Shown: positions 1 through 9,740, numbered from the stretch's first letter. The stretch: 64,000 nt of DNA from Limosilactobacillus reuteri subsp. reuteri (GCF_000016825.1 NC_009513.1:441501-505500), one strand, 5' to 3'. The notes: a model not told the origin generated them from the letters alone. Made by a program: numbers and translations.

Positions 1-36
1 CCTCAAAGGTTTTATTTTATCTTCTTTAAGTGAAAT

Positions 37-150
37 TTATTTCTTATTTATACTTTCACTAATTAGCGCTAATTCAGCTGCTGCACATTCTTGATCTAAT
101 TCGTTCCAGTTAGCGGTAACGTTAAAAACGTTTAATTTATTTACTGACAT
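37..150 (-). CDS. small hypothetical protein, 37 aa
   Basis: A short ORF reading MSVNKLNVFNVTANWNELDQ in its first 20 residues, followed by an Ala/Glu-rich helix and a lysine end. It has an excellent ribosome binding site, AAGGAGGA about 4-5 bases before ATG, and a well-spaced promoter upstream on the same strand, so it is probably expressed. I do not recognise the family. It is soluble by composition, with no signal peptide or membrane segment. Confidence 0.55.
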   Translation of the reverse strand: MSVNKLNVFNVTANWNELDQECAAAELALISESINKK

Positions 151-202
151 TGTAACATCCTCCTTGACCTTACACCTTTGTTCTCTTTCGTCTACATCTT
201 GT

Positions 203-230
203 ATCATACTATAATTGGTCTAAAAGTCAA
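203..230 (-). promoter_or_regulatory. promoter of the 37-aa ORF
   Basis: On the minus strand TTGACT (225-230) and TATGAT (203-208) are separated by 16 bases, close to the sigma-A consensus. The site lies about 55 bases upstream of the small ORF start. Confidence 0.6.
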
Positions 231-398
231 TCATTATAATGTCAATATTTATATAAGTTTTTTTAGAATTGGTATAGTTCAATTGCTAGAAGTACTAATG
301 TAATAACAAAGATAATCGTTTATCAAAGTTAGATAAGATAAATTGTTAAATTATTGGAAATGACATTCACGGGATAGTTGTTTTGGATTAAGGGAGAC

Positions 399-427
399 TT
401 GCTTTTTAAAACAATGACCGGTATAAT
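399..427 (+). promoter_or_regulatory. promoter of the 43-aa ORF
   Basis: TTGCTT (399-404), a 17-base spacer and a perfect TATAAT (422-427) lie 48 bases before the start of the 43-residue basic protein. The 151-398 stretch before it holds nothing else I can support apart from the divergent promoter at 203-230. Confidence 0.6.
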
Positions 428-474
428 TGGAACGTTAATTAATTTACGTTTAATATTAAAGGAGGCAAAGTAAC

Positions 475-606
475 ATGCGTAAAGCACACCCATACGGCGT
501 ACAAGGCCGTCGCCCAATCGCTTCAAAGTACAAGCGAGCATTAAAAGAAAAGAAGATCGAAGCTATTCGTAAGTGGGCTAAGGAAAAGCCAGCTGAAGAA
601 AAGTAA
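475..606 (+). CDS. small basic conserved protein, 43 aa
   Basis: Starts MRKAHPYGVQGRRPIASKYK and ends in a Lys/Glu-rich helix. A canonical GGAGG stands 9 bases before ATG, with a good promoter upstream and a clear terminator just after the stop, so it is a monocistronic expressed gene. The high Arg/Lys content suggests nucleic-acid or ribosome association, but that is only inference; I do not recognise a named family. It lies directly upstream of clpP but is separated from it by its own terminator. Confidence 0.7.
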   Translation: MRKAHPYGVQGRRPIASKYKRALKEKKIEAIRKWAKEKPAEEK

Positions 607-616
607 TTCAGTCTAT

Positions 617-653
617 AAAAGCTATGCAATCCAGTGCATAGCTTTTATTTTTT
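617..653 (+). terminator. intrinsic terminator after the 43-aa gene
   Basis: AAAAGCTATGCA and TGCATAGCTTTT form a 12-bp stem with a short loop, followed by a T-rich run. Confidence 0.8.
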
Positions 654-768
654 AATAAAAAGAAAAAACTAAAGCATTAATTAAGAAGAATTTTAGCCTT
701 GTTTTTTTAATTTAATTTATGATAGTCAAAAATATTTTGCAAAAAAATGTTAAATAATAGTTAAAACA

Positions 769-798
769 TTTGACCTTTTTTGACCAATCGAGTATAGT
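769..798 (+). promoter_or_regulatory. clpP promoter with CtsR operator
   Basis: TTTGACCTTTTTTGACC (769-785) is a perfect tandem heptad CtsR operator, in the reverse orientation of GGTCAAA-NNN-GGTCAAA. It overlaps a -35 box TTGACC (770-775), spaced 17 bases from TATAGT (793-798). CtsR is the class III heat-shock repressor of clp genes in Firmicutes, so clpP should be repressed at normal temperature and induced by heat or protein damage. Confidence 0.9.
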
Positions 799-856
799 AT
801 TATTATCCGTTAGCATATAAGACTAACGAGTGCTAATTTATTAAGGAGGCCATATC

Positions 857-1450
857 ATGAATTTAGTACCTACTGTCATTGAGCAATCATCTCGTGGTGA
901 ACGTGCTTATGACATCTACTCACGGCTTCTGAAGGACCGTATTATTATGCTCTCTGGTCCAATTGAAGACGAAATGGCAAATTCAATTGTTGCGCAACTT
1001 TTATTCCTTGATGCGCAAGATTCAACTAAAGATATTTACTTATACATCAATTCACCTGGTGGGGTTGTTACCTCAGGAATGGCAATTTATGACACTATGA
1101 ACTTTATTAAGGCTGATGTTCAAACTATTGTAATCGGAATGGCTGCTTCTATGGCCAGTGTATTAGTATCATCTGGTGCTAAGGGTAAGCGTTTTGGATT
1201 ACCACACTCACAAGTTTTGATTCACCAACCATCTGGTGGAGCTCAAGGTCAACAGACTGAAATCGAAATTGCTGCTACTGAAATTTTGAAAACACGGAAG
1301 ATGCTTAACGGCATTCTTGCTAAGAATTCTGGTCAACCTATCGAAAAGATCCAGGCTGATACTGAACGTGATCATTACTTGACAGCACAAGAAGCAGTAG
1401 ATTACGGCTTACTTGATGGTGTAATGGAAAATAATTCAAAATTAAAGTAA
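857..1450 (+). CDS. clpP: ATP-dependent Clp protease proteolytic subunit
   Basis: ClpP forms the tetradecameric serine protease chamber that degrades proteins unfolded by ClpX, ClpC or ClpE. The 197-residue length is normal. The catalytic triad is visible: Ser98 in GMAASMAS, His123 in LIHQPSGG and Asp172 in ERDHYL. An AGGAGG site sits 7 bases before ATG. The gene is monocistronic between its CtsR-controlled promoter and a strong terminator. Nothing in the sequence is unusual for the family. Confidence 0.98.
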   Translation: MNLVPTVIEQSSRGERAYDIYSRLLKDRIIMLSGPIEDEMANSIVAQLLFLDAQDSTKDIYLYINSPGGVVTSGMAIYDTMNFIKADVQTIVIGMAASMASVLVSSGAKGKRFGLPHSQVLIHQPSGGAQGQQTEIEIAATEILKTRKMLNGILAKNSGQPIEKIQADTERDHYLTAQEAVDYGLLDGVMENNSKLK

Positions 1451-1460
1451 AGTGATAAAT

Positions 1461-1510
1461 AAAAAGATCTCCAATTATTCGATCGTTTTCGAATGATGGA
1501 GATCTTTTTT
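1461..1510 (+). terminator. clpP terminator
   Basis: AAAAAGATCTCCA pairs with TGGAGATCTTTTTT across a loop that holds a second short palindrome, followed by T6. Confidence 0.85.
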
Positions 1511-1573
1511 GAATTATCAAAAAGGTGAGAGGAAATTAACATCTTTGTGGCAATGAGATATCTTAGAAATGAA

Positions 1574-1716
1574 AAAAAGAGGCTGGGAATTAACTATTAA
1601 TTTTTGGTTCTCAAACAGTAAAATCCGGACTATGATTTTTGAACCGATCAAAAATCATAGTCCGGATTTTACTGTTTGAGAACCAAAAATTAATAGTTAA
1701 TTCCCGGCCTCTTTTT
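1574..1716. repeat. 67-bp-arm inverted repeat (giant hairpin)
   Basis: The left arm 1574-1640 and right arm 1650-1716 are reverse complements along 67 bases with a single T/C difference that would be a G-U pair in RNA. The loop is 9 bases. The outer ends carry AAAAAGAGGCTGGGA, the core of a short terminator-like repeat seen elsewhere in the window (34155-34187). No ORF lies inside. It fills most of the gap between clpP and the permease; the remainder (1717-1854) holds only AT-rich leader sequence. Possibilities are a MITE or a very stable bidirectional terminator. Confidence 0.85.
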
Positions 1717-1854
1717 AGTTACAAATTATTTAATTAAGATTAAAAACGATTACATCATTTATATTAAAAAATAATGAGAAAGAAGCGTTGGAATTTAGTA
1801 TGAAATATAATATAATCTTTAAGAGTTAAATACAATGAAAGGATACTGATACAA

Positions 1855-3237
1855 ATGAAAAAATCGGCACCAGAACTTAATCGTTCGATGACTGCTGGTC
1901 AGATGGAAATGATTTCCCTTGGTGGAGCGATTGGTGTTGGACTGTTTATGGGATCAACATCTACAATCAAGTGGACAGGGCCATCTGTTATCCTCGCATA
2001 TGCGTTTGTTGGCTTAATTTTATATATTGTTATGAGAGCATTAGGAGAGATGATCTACATTAATCCTGGAACAGGTTCTTTTGCAGATTATGCAACTGAG
2101 TATGTTCATCCAGTAGCTGGATATCTTGCTAAATGGGCTAACGTGTTTGAATACATTGTTGTCGGAATGTCCGAAGTAGTGGCTGCAACTGAATATCTTA
2201 AATATTGGTGGCCTCACCTTCATACTTGGGTAGCCGGAGTTGTTATTATTATTTTCCTGGTCCTCGCTAATTTAGCAAGTGCAAAGGCATATGGATCCCT
2301 TGAATTTTGGTTTGCGATGATCAAAGTTGTTACTATTATCTTTATGATCTTACTTGGATTTATGATTATCTTCTTTGGATTTGGTAATGGCGGCCATCCA
2401 ACTGGTTTCAGCAATCTTTGGTCTCATGGTGGATTCTTCACTGGTGGCTGGAGTGGTTTCTTCTTCTCAATGTCAATTATCGTTGGATCTTATGAGGGAA
2501 TTGAATTGCTAGGAATTTCTGCCGGTGAAGTAGCAAATCCGCAAAAAGCAATTGTTAAATCTGTTAAGTCTGTTTTATTCCGGATTTTGATTTTCTACGT
2601 TGGTGCAATTTTTGTAATTGTAACAATTTATCCTTGGAATGAATTAAGCAGTGTTGGATCACCATTTGTATCTACTTTTGCTAAGGTCGGAATTACAGCT
2701 GCAGCCTCAATTATTAACTTTGTGGTTTTAACCGCTGCATTATCAGGTGCTAATTCAGGTATTTATAGTTCAAGTCGAATGCTGTTTAAGTTATCTCATG
2801 AAGGGGATGCTCCTAAGATTTTTGGTCGTCTTTCAAAACGGATCGTTCCCGATGCTGCTATCCTTGGTATTTCCGGTGGTATTTTGATTGGCTTTATTAT
2901 TGATATGATTTCGGCAACTTATAACCACTCAACTGCTGATATGTTCGTGGTTGTCTTCAGTTCTTCTGTTTTACCTGGAATGATTCCATGGTTTGTAATT
3001 TTACTAGCAGAATTACGGTTCCGTCGTAATAATAAAGACTTAATGGTTGATCACCCATTTAAATTACCACTATATCCATTTTCGAATTACTTTGCATTTC
3101 TCATGTTGATTGTGATTGTCATCTTTATGTTTATTAATCCTGACACACGGGTTTCAGTTATTGTTGGTGCTGCAGTATTGATTCTAGCAGTCGCTGTATA
3201 CCTTATTCGTCATGGCTTTACAAACGAGAAAGCATAA
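1855..3237 (+). CDS. amino acid permease, APC superfamily (AAT family)
   Basis: A 460-residue integral membrane protein with about 12 hydrophobic segments. The N-terminal GGAIGVGLFMGS motif and the SYEGIELLGISAGE segment are hallmarks of proton-coupled AAT-family amino acid permeases such as AroP, ProY and LysP. It imports one or more amino acids across the cytoplasmic membrane; substrate cannot be told from the sequence. An AAGG site precedes ATG, and a hairpin terminator follows, so it is a single-gene unit. Confidence 0.9.
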   Translation: MKKSAPELNRSMTAGQMEMISLGGAIGVGLFMGSTSTIKWTGPSVILAYAFVGLILYIVMRALGEMIYINPGTGSFADYATEYVHPVAGYLAKWANVFEYIVVGMSEVVAATEYLKYWWPHLHTWVAGVVIIIFLVLANLASAKAYGSLEFWFAMIKVVTIIFMILLGFMIIFFGFGNGGHPTGFSNLWSHGGFFTGGWSGFFFSMSIIVGSYEGIELLGISAGEVANPQKAIVKSVKSVLFRILIFYVGAIFVIVTIYPWNELSSVGSPFVSTFAKVGITAAASIINFVVLTAALSGANSGIYSSSRMLFKLSHEGDAPKIFGRLSKRIVPDAAILGISGGILIGFIIDMISATYNHSTADMFVVVFSSSVLPGMIPWFVILLAELRFRRNNKDLMVDHPFKLPLYPFSNYFAFLMLIVIVIFMFINPDTRVSVIVGAAVLILAVAVYLIRHGFTNEKA

Positions 3238-3245
3238 GATAAATA

Positions 3246-3280
3246 AGAAGCTAGGAAAAATCCCTGGCTTCTATTTTATT
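3246..3280 (+). terminator. terminator after the permease
   Basis: AGAAGCTAGG pairs with CCTGGCTTCT (one G-U pair) across a short A-rich loop, followed by a T-rich tract. Confidence 0.75.
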
Positions 3281-3354
3281 TTAAAATTAATTTCGTCTCA
3301 CTAAGCTCATGTAGTACAATGGCATGTAGACTTTTAATAAATTGGAGAAAAACA

Positions 3355-4905
3355 ATGGAGAGTAGAAAAGAGGCATTTCATCGCTATAATCAGTTCAATC
3401 AACTAATTCGGGCGATCATTATTGGAATATTAACTGGTTTAGTAGTTAGTGTATTTAGACTCATAATTCAACACTTTTTACAATTAGTAACAGCAAGTTT
3501 TGCATATTTTCATTCTCATCCATTATGGCTAATACCATGGACGATTGGATCAATTATTTTAGCATTATTATTAGGATGGTTAGCCCAATCCTATCCTGAT
3601 ATAAAAGGTTCAGGGATTCCACAGGTTGAAGGACAATTGACTAATCAGTTTGATGAAAAATGGTGGCCAGTGTTATGGCGGAAATTTCTTGGTGGAATTT
3701 TCGCCATTGGATCCGGATTATATCTCGGACGTGAAGGACCATCAATTCAACTTGGGGCAACAATTGGGCAAGGAGTAGAGGAAAAGGCCAAAGTAGGGCA
3801 CCTTAATCGTCAAATAGGGATTGCAAGTGGAGCCGCAGCAGGATTATCTGCAGCCTTTAATGCACCAATCGCTGCGACTATCTTTATTTTGGAAGAAGTG
3901 TATCATAATTTTTCACCGGTAATTTGGTTGGCAACATTTGTGAGTTCGCTTTGTTCTAATATGGTTTCGATGCAGTTTTTTGGCTTACGACCGGTTTTGA
4001 ATGTTCCCTATAATCATATGCTTCCTAATAATCTTTATTGGCACTTGATTGCGCTTGGTATTTTATTAGGTATCTTAGGGCGTCTTTACCAAATTGTTAT
4101 TTTGCATTTGAATGGTTGGACAGCACGGATTCCTAAACTTTCCCCGATCGCCTACCCAATTATTCCGTTTTTGCTGGTTATTCCCATTGCCTGGTATTTT
4201 CCAATCACACTGGGCGGAGGAAATGAATTAATTATTATTTTGCGCTCCTTACCATTTTCTTTAGCACTTTTTGTGGGGCTTTTTGTCCTTCGCTTTGTAT
4301 TTTCAATGATTAGTTATGGTTCGCAATTACCAGGTGGGATATTCTTGCCAATTTTAACTCTTGGTGCTATTTTAGGCGCAGTTTATTGTGCGTTAATGGT
4401 TCGCTTGGGATTAATGCCAGTTCGATATTTGCCGAATTTTATTATCTATGGAATGGCAGGTTACTTTGCATGTATTAGCAAGGCGCCATTTACTGCTATT
4501 TTATTAATTACTGAAATGGTTGGCTCACTTGCGCATTTAATGCCATTAGCCTTGGTAGCTGTGGTAGCTTATCTTGTTGTAGATGCGTTACATGGTGAAC
4601 CAGTATATACAGCGATGTTTAATGCTTTTATTGGCAACAATCCACAACCAGCACGCCATAAAGAGGATGTTACAATGTCGATTACCATTTATGCTGGAGC
4701 ACGGTTGGATGGTTGTAAAATAAAAGATTTTCCGTGGCCAACTGATTGTATTGTGATGGTTATTTATCGAGGAGAAGAAAAAATTATTCCGAATGGCCAA
4801 ACAAAGCTGCAAGCGGGCGATACATTAATTTTACGTGCTAATTCAGCGACTACTAGACAAGCTTACCATGAGATAAGTCGAGCCGCGCATTATGCACAAG
4901 GATAG
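3355..4905 (+). CDS. ClC-type chloride channel/antiporter with C-terminal TrkA-C domain
   Basis: A 516-residue ClC protein. The three selectivity signatures are present: GSGIP (85-89), GREGP (125-129, with gating Glu127) and GGIFLP. After the membrane domain comes a soluble tail of about 85 residues resembling the RCK/TrkA-C ligand-binding fold. The gating Glu suggests a Cl-/H+ exchanger, which in bacteria aids acid resistance or halide export. I chose the ATG at 3355 over one 36 bases upstream because GGAG lies 7 bases before it and the protein then starts at the usual place. Confidence 0.9.
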   Translation: MESRKEAFHRYNQFNQLIRAIIIGILTGLVVSVFRLIIQHFLQLVTASFAYFHSHPLWLIPWTIGSIILALLLGWLAQSYPDIKGSGIPQVEGQLTNQFDEKWWPVLWRKFLGGIFAIGSGLYLGREGPSIQLGATIGQGVEEKAKVGHLNRQIGIASGAAAGLSAAFNAPIAATIFILEEVYHNFSPVIWLATFVSSLCSNMVSMQFFGLRPVLNVPYNHMLPNNLYWHLIALGILLGILGRLYQIVILHLNGWTARIPKLSPIAYPIIPFLLVIPIAWYFPITLGGGNELIIILRSLPFSLALFVGLFVLRFVFSMISYGSQLPGGIFLPILTLGAILGAVYCALMVRLGLMPVRYLPNFIIYGMAGYFACISKAPFTAILLITEMVGSLAHLMPLALVAVVAYLVVDALHGEPVYTAMFNAFIGNNPQPARHKEDVTMSITIYAGARLDGCKIKDFPWPTDCIVMVIYRGEEKIIPNGQTKLQAGDTLILRANSATTRQAYHEISRAAHYAQG

Positions 4906-4971
4906 CAATAGAACAATAAATATGATATGATAATTAGGATAAAAGCGTGAAAGTATTAGGAGGAAAAATCC

Positions 4972-5211
4972 TTGTATAACACATTAATGACTTTATTCTT
5001 AATTGATTGCGTTGTATTAATTGCGTGTGTAATGATGCAACCAGCAAAAAACGATAATGATGCAATGTCAGCTTTGACAGGTGGTGCGGGTGACTTATTC
5101 TCACGTCGTAAAGCGCGGGGATTTGAAGCTGTTATGCAGATTGTTACAACAATTTGTGGAGCACTCTTCTTTATTCTGGCATTAGCGATGATTTACGTTT
5201 CGTCACATTAA
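4972..5211 (+). CDS. secG: preprotein translocase subunit SecG
   Basis: A 79-residue protein with two membrane helices separated by a loop containing the SecG-type sequence ALTGGAGDLFSRRKARGFE. SecG is the small SecYEG partner that aids SecA-driven export. Translation starts at TTG 8 bases after a strong AGGAGG. It opens the secG-esterase-rnr-smpB arrangement widespread in Firmicutes, although a hairpin separates it from the esterase gene. Confidence 0.95.
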   Translation: MYNTLMTLFLIDCVVLIACVMMQPAKNDNDAMSALTGGAGDLFSRRKARGFEAVMQIVTTICGALFFILALAMIYVSSH

Positions 5212-5220
5212 ATTTAAAGT

Positions 5221-5257
5221 GCCTCCTGAAATTATTGTGATTCCAGGAGGCTTTTTT
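5221..5257 (+). terminator. hairpin after secG
   Basis: GCCTCCTG pairs with CAGGAGGC, followed by T6. It stands only about 30 bases before the esterase start, so it probably attenuates or ends secG transcription. Confidence 0.75.
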
Positions 5258-5289
5258 GACGCTACGGTTGGAGTGTAGGGGATGATGTA

Positions 5290-6066
5290 GTGATAACGTA
5301 TACTGGTGAGTCTTTTTTCTTTCCCCATAGTGGACGTCGTGGAGTTATTTTGCTTCATGCATATACAGGAAATACGAATGATGTTCGAATGTTAGGACGT
5401 CAGCTTAATTGGCAAGGGTATACAGTTTTCGCACCGCTTTTGAGTGGGCATGGCGGTGATCCGCGAAAAGTACTAGAAAGCAATGGTCCAGGTGATTGGT
5501 GGGATGATACCCGGATGGCAATCTTTCGTTTACGCGATGCTGGAATTGATCAAATTGCGATTTTTGGTTTATCGCTCGGTGGTTTACTTGCCACCAGGGC
5601 TCTTGAGAATGATCCGCAATTATTAGGTGGTGGTGTTTTTGCATCCCCAATTACCACCTGGGGACAATCAAATGTTCCGGAATACTTTCCTAAAATTGCG
5701 GCAGAGTATTATCGTCGACAAAAAATTACCCCCTTAATTACTAAGGAAAAGGTTGCTAAATTGACTGAACGACTCCCCAAACAACTAGCACAAATTCAAA
5801 CAATGGCGCATCAAATTTGTGACCAATTAGATCAGATTCATCAACCTTTCTTTATTGCACAGGGAGGCGCGGATGAAATGATTGATCCAGTGTCTGGCCT
5901 GCAATTAAAAGCAAGATTACAAGCAAATGGGGTTGTAGTTGATTATCATTACTACCCAACCGCTACTCACTTATTAACAGTTAATACCGCTCATCGTCAA
6001 TTATTTGCCGATGTAGAAAAATATTTACAAAATTTATTCGAGGTGTCTTCTAATGACAACAAATAA
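5290..6066 (+). CDS. carboxylesterase, alpha/beta hydrolase (Est30-like)
   Basis: A 258-residue alpha/beta hydrolase that cleaves short-chain carboxylic esters in the cytoplasm. The oxyanion segment HAYTG (23-27), nucleophile elbow GLSLG with Ser95, the GGADEMID acid segment and the C-terminal THLLT histidine match the Est30/YvaK monoacylglycerol-lipase-like family found upstream of rnr in many Firmicutes. It starts at GTG with AGGGG about 10 bases upstream. Its 3' end overlaps rnr by 14 bases, implying co-translation. The physiological substrate is unknown. Confidence 0.9.
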   Translation: MITYTGESFFFPHSGRRGVILLHAYTGNTNDVRMLGRQLNWQGYTVFAPLLSGHGGDPRKVLESNGPGDWWDDTRMAIFRLRDAGIDQIAIFGLSLGGLLATRALENDPQLLGGGVFASPITTWGQSNVPEYFPKIAAEYYRRQKITPLITKEKVAKLTERLPKQLAQIQTMAHQICDQLDQIHQPFFIAQGGADEMIDPVSGLQLKARLQANGVVVDYHYYPTATHLLTVNTAHRQLFADVEKYLQNLFEVSSNDNK

Positions 6067-8458
6067 TTTAAAAGAAAAAATATTAACACATTTAACAGAT
6101 AATGCAGGTGTGAGTTACTCAGCAGAAAAACTTGCTCATCAATTAGGAATGGATGATGCTGAGCAGTTTACACCGATCGTTCAATCTCTTGCTCAATTGG
6201 AAAGAGAGAAAAAGGTTCAAGTAACTGATCGTGGTGAATTCGAAGCAGTTATTAAACAGCAACCACTTATTGGAACTTTCCATGGTAATGATAAGGGATT
6301 TGGTTTTGTAGACTATGACCCGGATCTTCCAGACATGTATATTAATCCTGATCACACTTTGTATGCATTAAATGGGGACCAGGTAGAAGTTAAAGTATTA
6401 CGTCCAGCAAAAGCAGGTAGTGATCAGGGTCCAGAAGGTCAAGTAACCCGGATTGTTGAACATAAATATGAAAATGTAGTTGGTGAATTTAAGCAAGCGA
6501 CTATCGGCGATGATTACATTGGTGAAATTTTGCTTAAAGATAAGAAATTATCGCAGTATCATTTCTATGTAACGGACAAGGGATTAAAACCACTTGACGG
6601 CCAAGTAGTAACAGCTACTGTTGAGACTTATCCTAGTGATGAGGCACCGGAAGTAATGACGGGTGCCGTTACTGAAGTGATTGGTGATAAGGATGAGCCG
6701 GGTATTGATATTATGTCAGTAATCTATGCTCACGATGTCCCTCATGAATTCCCTAAAGAAGTGATGGAACAAGCTAATAAGATTCCGCTTCATGTTCTCC
6801 CAGAAGAAAAAAAGGGTCGGGTGGATATTACTGACCAACCACTTGTTACCATTGATGCAATTGAATCAAAAGACTTGGATGATGCGGTGGTAGCTTGGAA
6901 GATGGATAATGGGCACTACCACCTTGGGGTTCATATTGCTGATGTTACTCACTATGTAAAGCCAGGTACACCGCTTGATCAAGAAGCATTTAAGCGTGGT
7001 ACATCTGTTTATCTAACTGATCGGGTAGTTCCAATGCTTCCTAAGCGGCTTTCTAATGGAATTTGCTCTTTAAATCCTAATGAAGAACGTCTTGCTATGA
7101 GTTGTGAAATGGAAATTGATGAGCAAGGAAAGATCGTTAATCACCGAATCTTCCAAAGTGTTATGAAATCACATGCCCGAATGACTTATAAAGCAGTTAA
7201 TAAGATTCTGGAGTCGCATGATGCTAAAACGATGAAACAATATGAAGACCTCGTTCCAATGTTTGAAACAATGGGCGAGATTCACAAATTATTGCTTAAA
7301 AATCGGAAAAAACGTGGTGCTATTGACTTTGAAGCTCCTGAAGCAAAGATTATTGTGGATGAAAAGGGGCACCCAACTGATATTCAACTACGGAATCGAG
7401 GACTTTCTGAACGGATGATTGAATCCTTTATGTTAGCTGCTAATGAAACAGTTGCTGAACACTACTTCAAAGAACGTGTTCCATTCCTTTATCGGATCCA
7501 CGAGACACCAGATAGTGACCGGATTAAGTCATTTGTGGACTTTTTGGCTGTGTTTGGGATTGATGTTCATGGTGATATTAAAAATGTTAAACCAGGGATG
7601 CTTCAAAAAGTATTAAAGGATGTGGCTGGTACTCCTGAAGAGCAAATGGTCCAAGTGATGATGTTACGTAGTATGCAACAAGCTAAATACTCGGATGAAG
7701 AGCTAGGTCACTTTGGTTTAGGCGCTAAATACTACACACACTTTACTTCACCAATTCGGCGATACCCTGATGATACAGTTCACCGCTTGATTAAGTGGTA
7801 CGAAGAACATGGTAAAAACGAACCAGCTAAGGATCATTGGCGTGACAAGCTTCCTGAAATTGCTGAACATACTTCCGTTACCGAACGACGGGGAATTGAT
7901 ACAGAACGTGATGTTGACAGTATGAAGAAAGCCGAATACATGGAAGATCATGTTGGTGAAACCTTTGATGCCGTCGTAAGTTCAGTAATGAAGTTTGGTT
8001 TGTTCGTTGAATTACCAAATACAGTTGAAGGGTTAGTTCATATTAGCGTCATGAAGGATGATTATTATGAATATTCAGAAAAACACATGGCTCTAATCGG
8101 ACGAAACTCTCATCGAATTTTCCAAATGGGGCAACCAATTAAGGTTAAGTTAGTTCGAGCAGATAAAGATCTTCGTGAAGTTGACTTTGAAATTGTTAAC
8201 CCTGAAGAGGCACCAAAGACAAAGATTCGGGTTCCACGTAATGATGAGTATCGTGGTCGAGGTCGTGGTCGCAAGGGACGTACCAATAATAATTCCCGTC
8301 ATGAGAATAATAATGGTAACTATTACCGTAATACTCAAGGAAAATGGCGTCGCACTCATCAAGAAAACGGACATCAAAATAATCGTCAAATAAATCGGGG
8401 ACAAACTCGTCACCACAATAATTCACGTGATCATGAAGGCGTTCGTCGCCACCATTAA
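6053..8458 (+). CDS. rnr: ribonuclease R
   Basis: An 801-residue 3'-5' exoribonuclease of the RNB family that degrades structured RNA and helps clear mRNA after trans-translation. In order: an N-terminal winged helix, cold-shock domains with [12 protein letters not shown], the RNB catalytic domain ([12 protein letters not shown], with the Asp cluster; ADVTHYV), an S1 domain ([20 protein letters not shown]) and a low-complexity basic tail of about 75 residues rich in Arg, Asn, Gly and His. That tail is longer than usual and probably binds RNA or ribosomes. smpB follows by 17 bases. Confidence 0.97.
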   Translation: MTTNNLKEKILTHLTDNAGVSYSAEKLAHQLGMDDAEQFTPIVQSLAQLEREKKVQVTDRGEFEAVIKQQPLIGTFHGNDKGFGFVDYDPDLPDMYINPDHTLYALNGDQVEVKVLRPAKAGSDQGPEGQVTRIVEHKYENVVGEFKQATIGDDYIGEILLKDKKLSQYHFYVTDKGLKPLDGQVVTATVETYPSDEAPEVMTGAVTEVIGDKDEPGIDIMSVIYAHDVPHEFPKEVMEQANKIPLHVLPEEKKGRVDITDQPLVTIDAIESKDLDDAVVAWKMDNGHYHLGVHIADVTHYVKPGTPLDQEAFKRGTSVYLTDRVVPMLPKRLSNGICSLNPNEERLAMSCEMEIDEQGKIVNHRIFQSVMKSHARMTYKAVNKILESHDAKTMKQYEDLVPMFETMGEIHKLLLKNRKKRGAIDFEAPEAKIIVDEKGHPTDIQLRNRGLSERMIESFMLAANETVAEHYFKERVPFLYRIHETPDSDRIKSFVDFLAVFGIDVHGDIKNVKPGMLQKVLKDVAGTPEEQMVQVMMLRSMQQAKYSDEELGHFGLGAKYYTHFTSPIRRYPDDTVHRLIKWYEEHGKNEPAKDHWRDKLPEIAEHTSVTERRGIDTERDVDSMKKAEYMEDHVGETFDAVVSSVMKFGLFVELPNTVEGLVHISVMKDDYYEYSEKHMALIGRNSHRIFQMGQPIKVKLVRADKDLREVDFEIVNPEEAPKTKIRVPRNDEYRGRGRGRKGRTNNNSRHENNNGNYYRNTQGKWRRTHQENGHQNNRQINRGQTRHHNNSRDHEGVRRHH

Positions 8459-8475
8459 GAGCGGGGAGGGATATT

Positions 8476-8949
8476 ATGGCAAAAAAATCCCATCAAGAAA
8501 ATAATGACAATTTAATTGCGCAAAATAAAAAAGCACGTCATGATTATTTTGTCACGGATACCGTTGAAGCAGGATTAGTTTTAACGGGGACGGAGATAAA
8601 ATCTGTTCGTGCTCACCGGGTTAATTTGAAAGATGGATTTGCCCAAGTTCGTAACGGTGAAGCTTGGTTAATGAATGTGCATATTAGTGAGTATGATAAT
8701 GGGACTTACTTCAATCAAGATCCATTAAGAAATCGTAAGTTGCTATTGCACAAAAAGGAAATCAATAAGCTTGTAGGAGCCTTACAGGATAAGGGAGTTA
8801 CGCTTATTCCCTTAAAAATGTATATTAAACACGGCTATGCAAAGGTTTTATTAGGACTAGCCAAAGGTAAACACCAGTACGATAAACGTGAAGCAATTAA
8901 GCGTCGTGAACAAAACCGTGAAATTGAACGAGTTATGAAACATTATTAA
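8476..8949 (+). CDS. smpB: SsrA-binding protein SmpB
   Basis: A 157-residue protein with the SmpB beta-barrel signature [26 protein letters not shown] and the basic C-terminal tail [20 protein letters not shown]. It delivers tmRNA to stalled ribosomes. Its partner ssrA lies about 19 kb downstream in this window. A GGGGAGGG site precedes ATG, and an 18-bp hairpin closes the operon. Confidence 0.97.
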   Translation: MAKKSHQENNDNLIAQNKKARHDYFVTDTVEAGLVLTGTEIKSVRAHRVNLKDGFAQVRNGEAWLMNVHISEYDNGTYFNQDPLRNRKLLLHKKEINKLVGALQDKGVTLIPLKMYIKHGYAKVLLGLAKGKHQYDKREAIKRREQNREIERVMKHY

Positions 8950-8952
8950 AAC

Positions 8953-8997
8953 GAAAGGCCTAGGTGAAAATCACAAATTTTCACCTAGGCCTTTCAC
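8953..8997. terminator. bidirectional terminator between smpB and a convergent gene
   Basis: GAAAGGCCTAGGTGAAAA and its perfect 18-base reverse complement form the stem, with A-rich and T-rich flanks on both sides. It can end smpB transcription and also the gene arriving on the minus strand. Confidence 0.85.
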
Positions 8998-9005
8998 TTT
9001 AAAAT

Positions 9006-9590
9006 CTATTTGTTTCTGCGTTCTTTACAGTTTAAGTTTAACTGATTGCTAATTGAAAATGACATGCTGGTATTAAGATTAGGGGAACGCTTCATTAATC
9101 GTGCTAATAAAGGTTCTTGTTCACTTCGTCGAGCCCAATGGTTAAGAATACTAGCGATTAGAATTGCTAGAGGTTCATCTTCTTTTTTATTTATCTTTAA
9201 TTCATGACAATATCCGCTTGATAGTTTAACGGGTTGAATTGAAAAAACTAAGTGACTACCGGAAAAAACACGGTAACGGCTTGTTAATGGTGAACCAACA
9301 ACGATCCAGTTAATACCGCGTATATAAATAACCTGTTGAACAAATCCAAGACCTTTCCCAATTGTTCCAACGCGTTGTCGATTAACATATAATGCGAATT
9401 TGGGTAACAGTCCAAGAGTTAATTGCTTTACTTCAGCTAATAAGGCTCCATCAATTGCATACAATGATAGGGCATCGTACCTCATTCCCCACTTACCGAC
9501 AAGAAGATAGCACGATTTACCATTCTTATCGCGAATGACGGTCGTTCCATGTAAATCACTTGAACGATCGCGAATATATAATTGTCGCAC
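9006..9590 (-). CDS. LURP-one-related / YxjI-like protein
   Basis: A 194-residue protein that fits the LOR (LURP-one-related, tubby-like beta barrel) fold: repeated short beta strands such as TVIRDKNGKSCYLLVGKWG, VGTIGKGLGFVQQVIYI and a final hydrophobic helix (AILIASILNHWARR). Bacterial YxjI-like members have no established biochemical role; membrane-lipid or scramblase-like functions have been suggested for eukaryotic relatives. It stands alone, divergent from ung. The family call is by pattern only. Confidence 0.6.
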   Translation of the reverse strand: MRQLYIRDRSSDLHGTTVIRDKNGKSCYLLVGKWGMRYDALSLYAIDGALLAEVKQLTLGLLPKFALYVNRQRVGTIGKGLGFVQQVIYIRGINWIVVGSPLTSRYRVFSGSHLVFSIQPVKLSSGYCHELKINKKEDEPLAILIASILNHWARRSEQEPLLARLMKRSPNLNTSMSFSISNQLNLNCKERRNK

Positions 9591-9740
9591 TTTGCCACCA
9601 CCATTCTTTGATAATCTACCTTTTATTTTACCAGCTTCTTAGCAAATTTGGTGAAGAAACTTCTAAGTTAAAAAACGCTTCCAATTTATCCCATGATGAT
9701 GTTTAATTATGCTAAAATAATAGGCGAGGTGCTAATAATC

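Noticed and set aside
3319..3354. Longer N-terminus for the ClC protein starting at 3319
   Set aside because: No ribosome binding site precedes that ATG, whereas GGAG stands 7 bases before the ATG at 3355.
8150..8426. Several ORFs on both strands over the 3' end of rnr
   Set aside because: They are shadows of the low-complexity basic tail; none has a ribosome binding site or recognisable domain.
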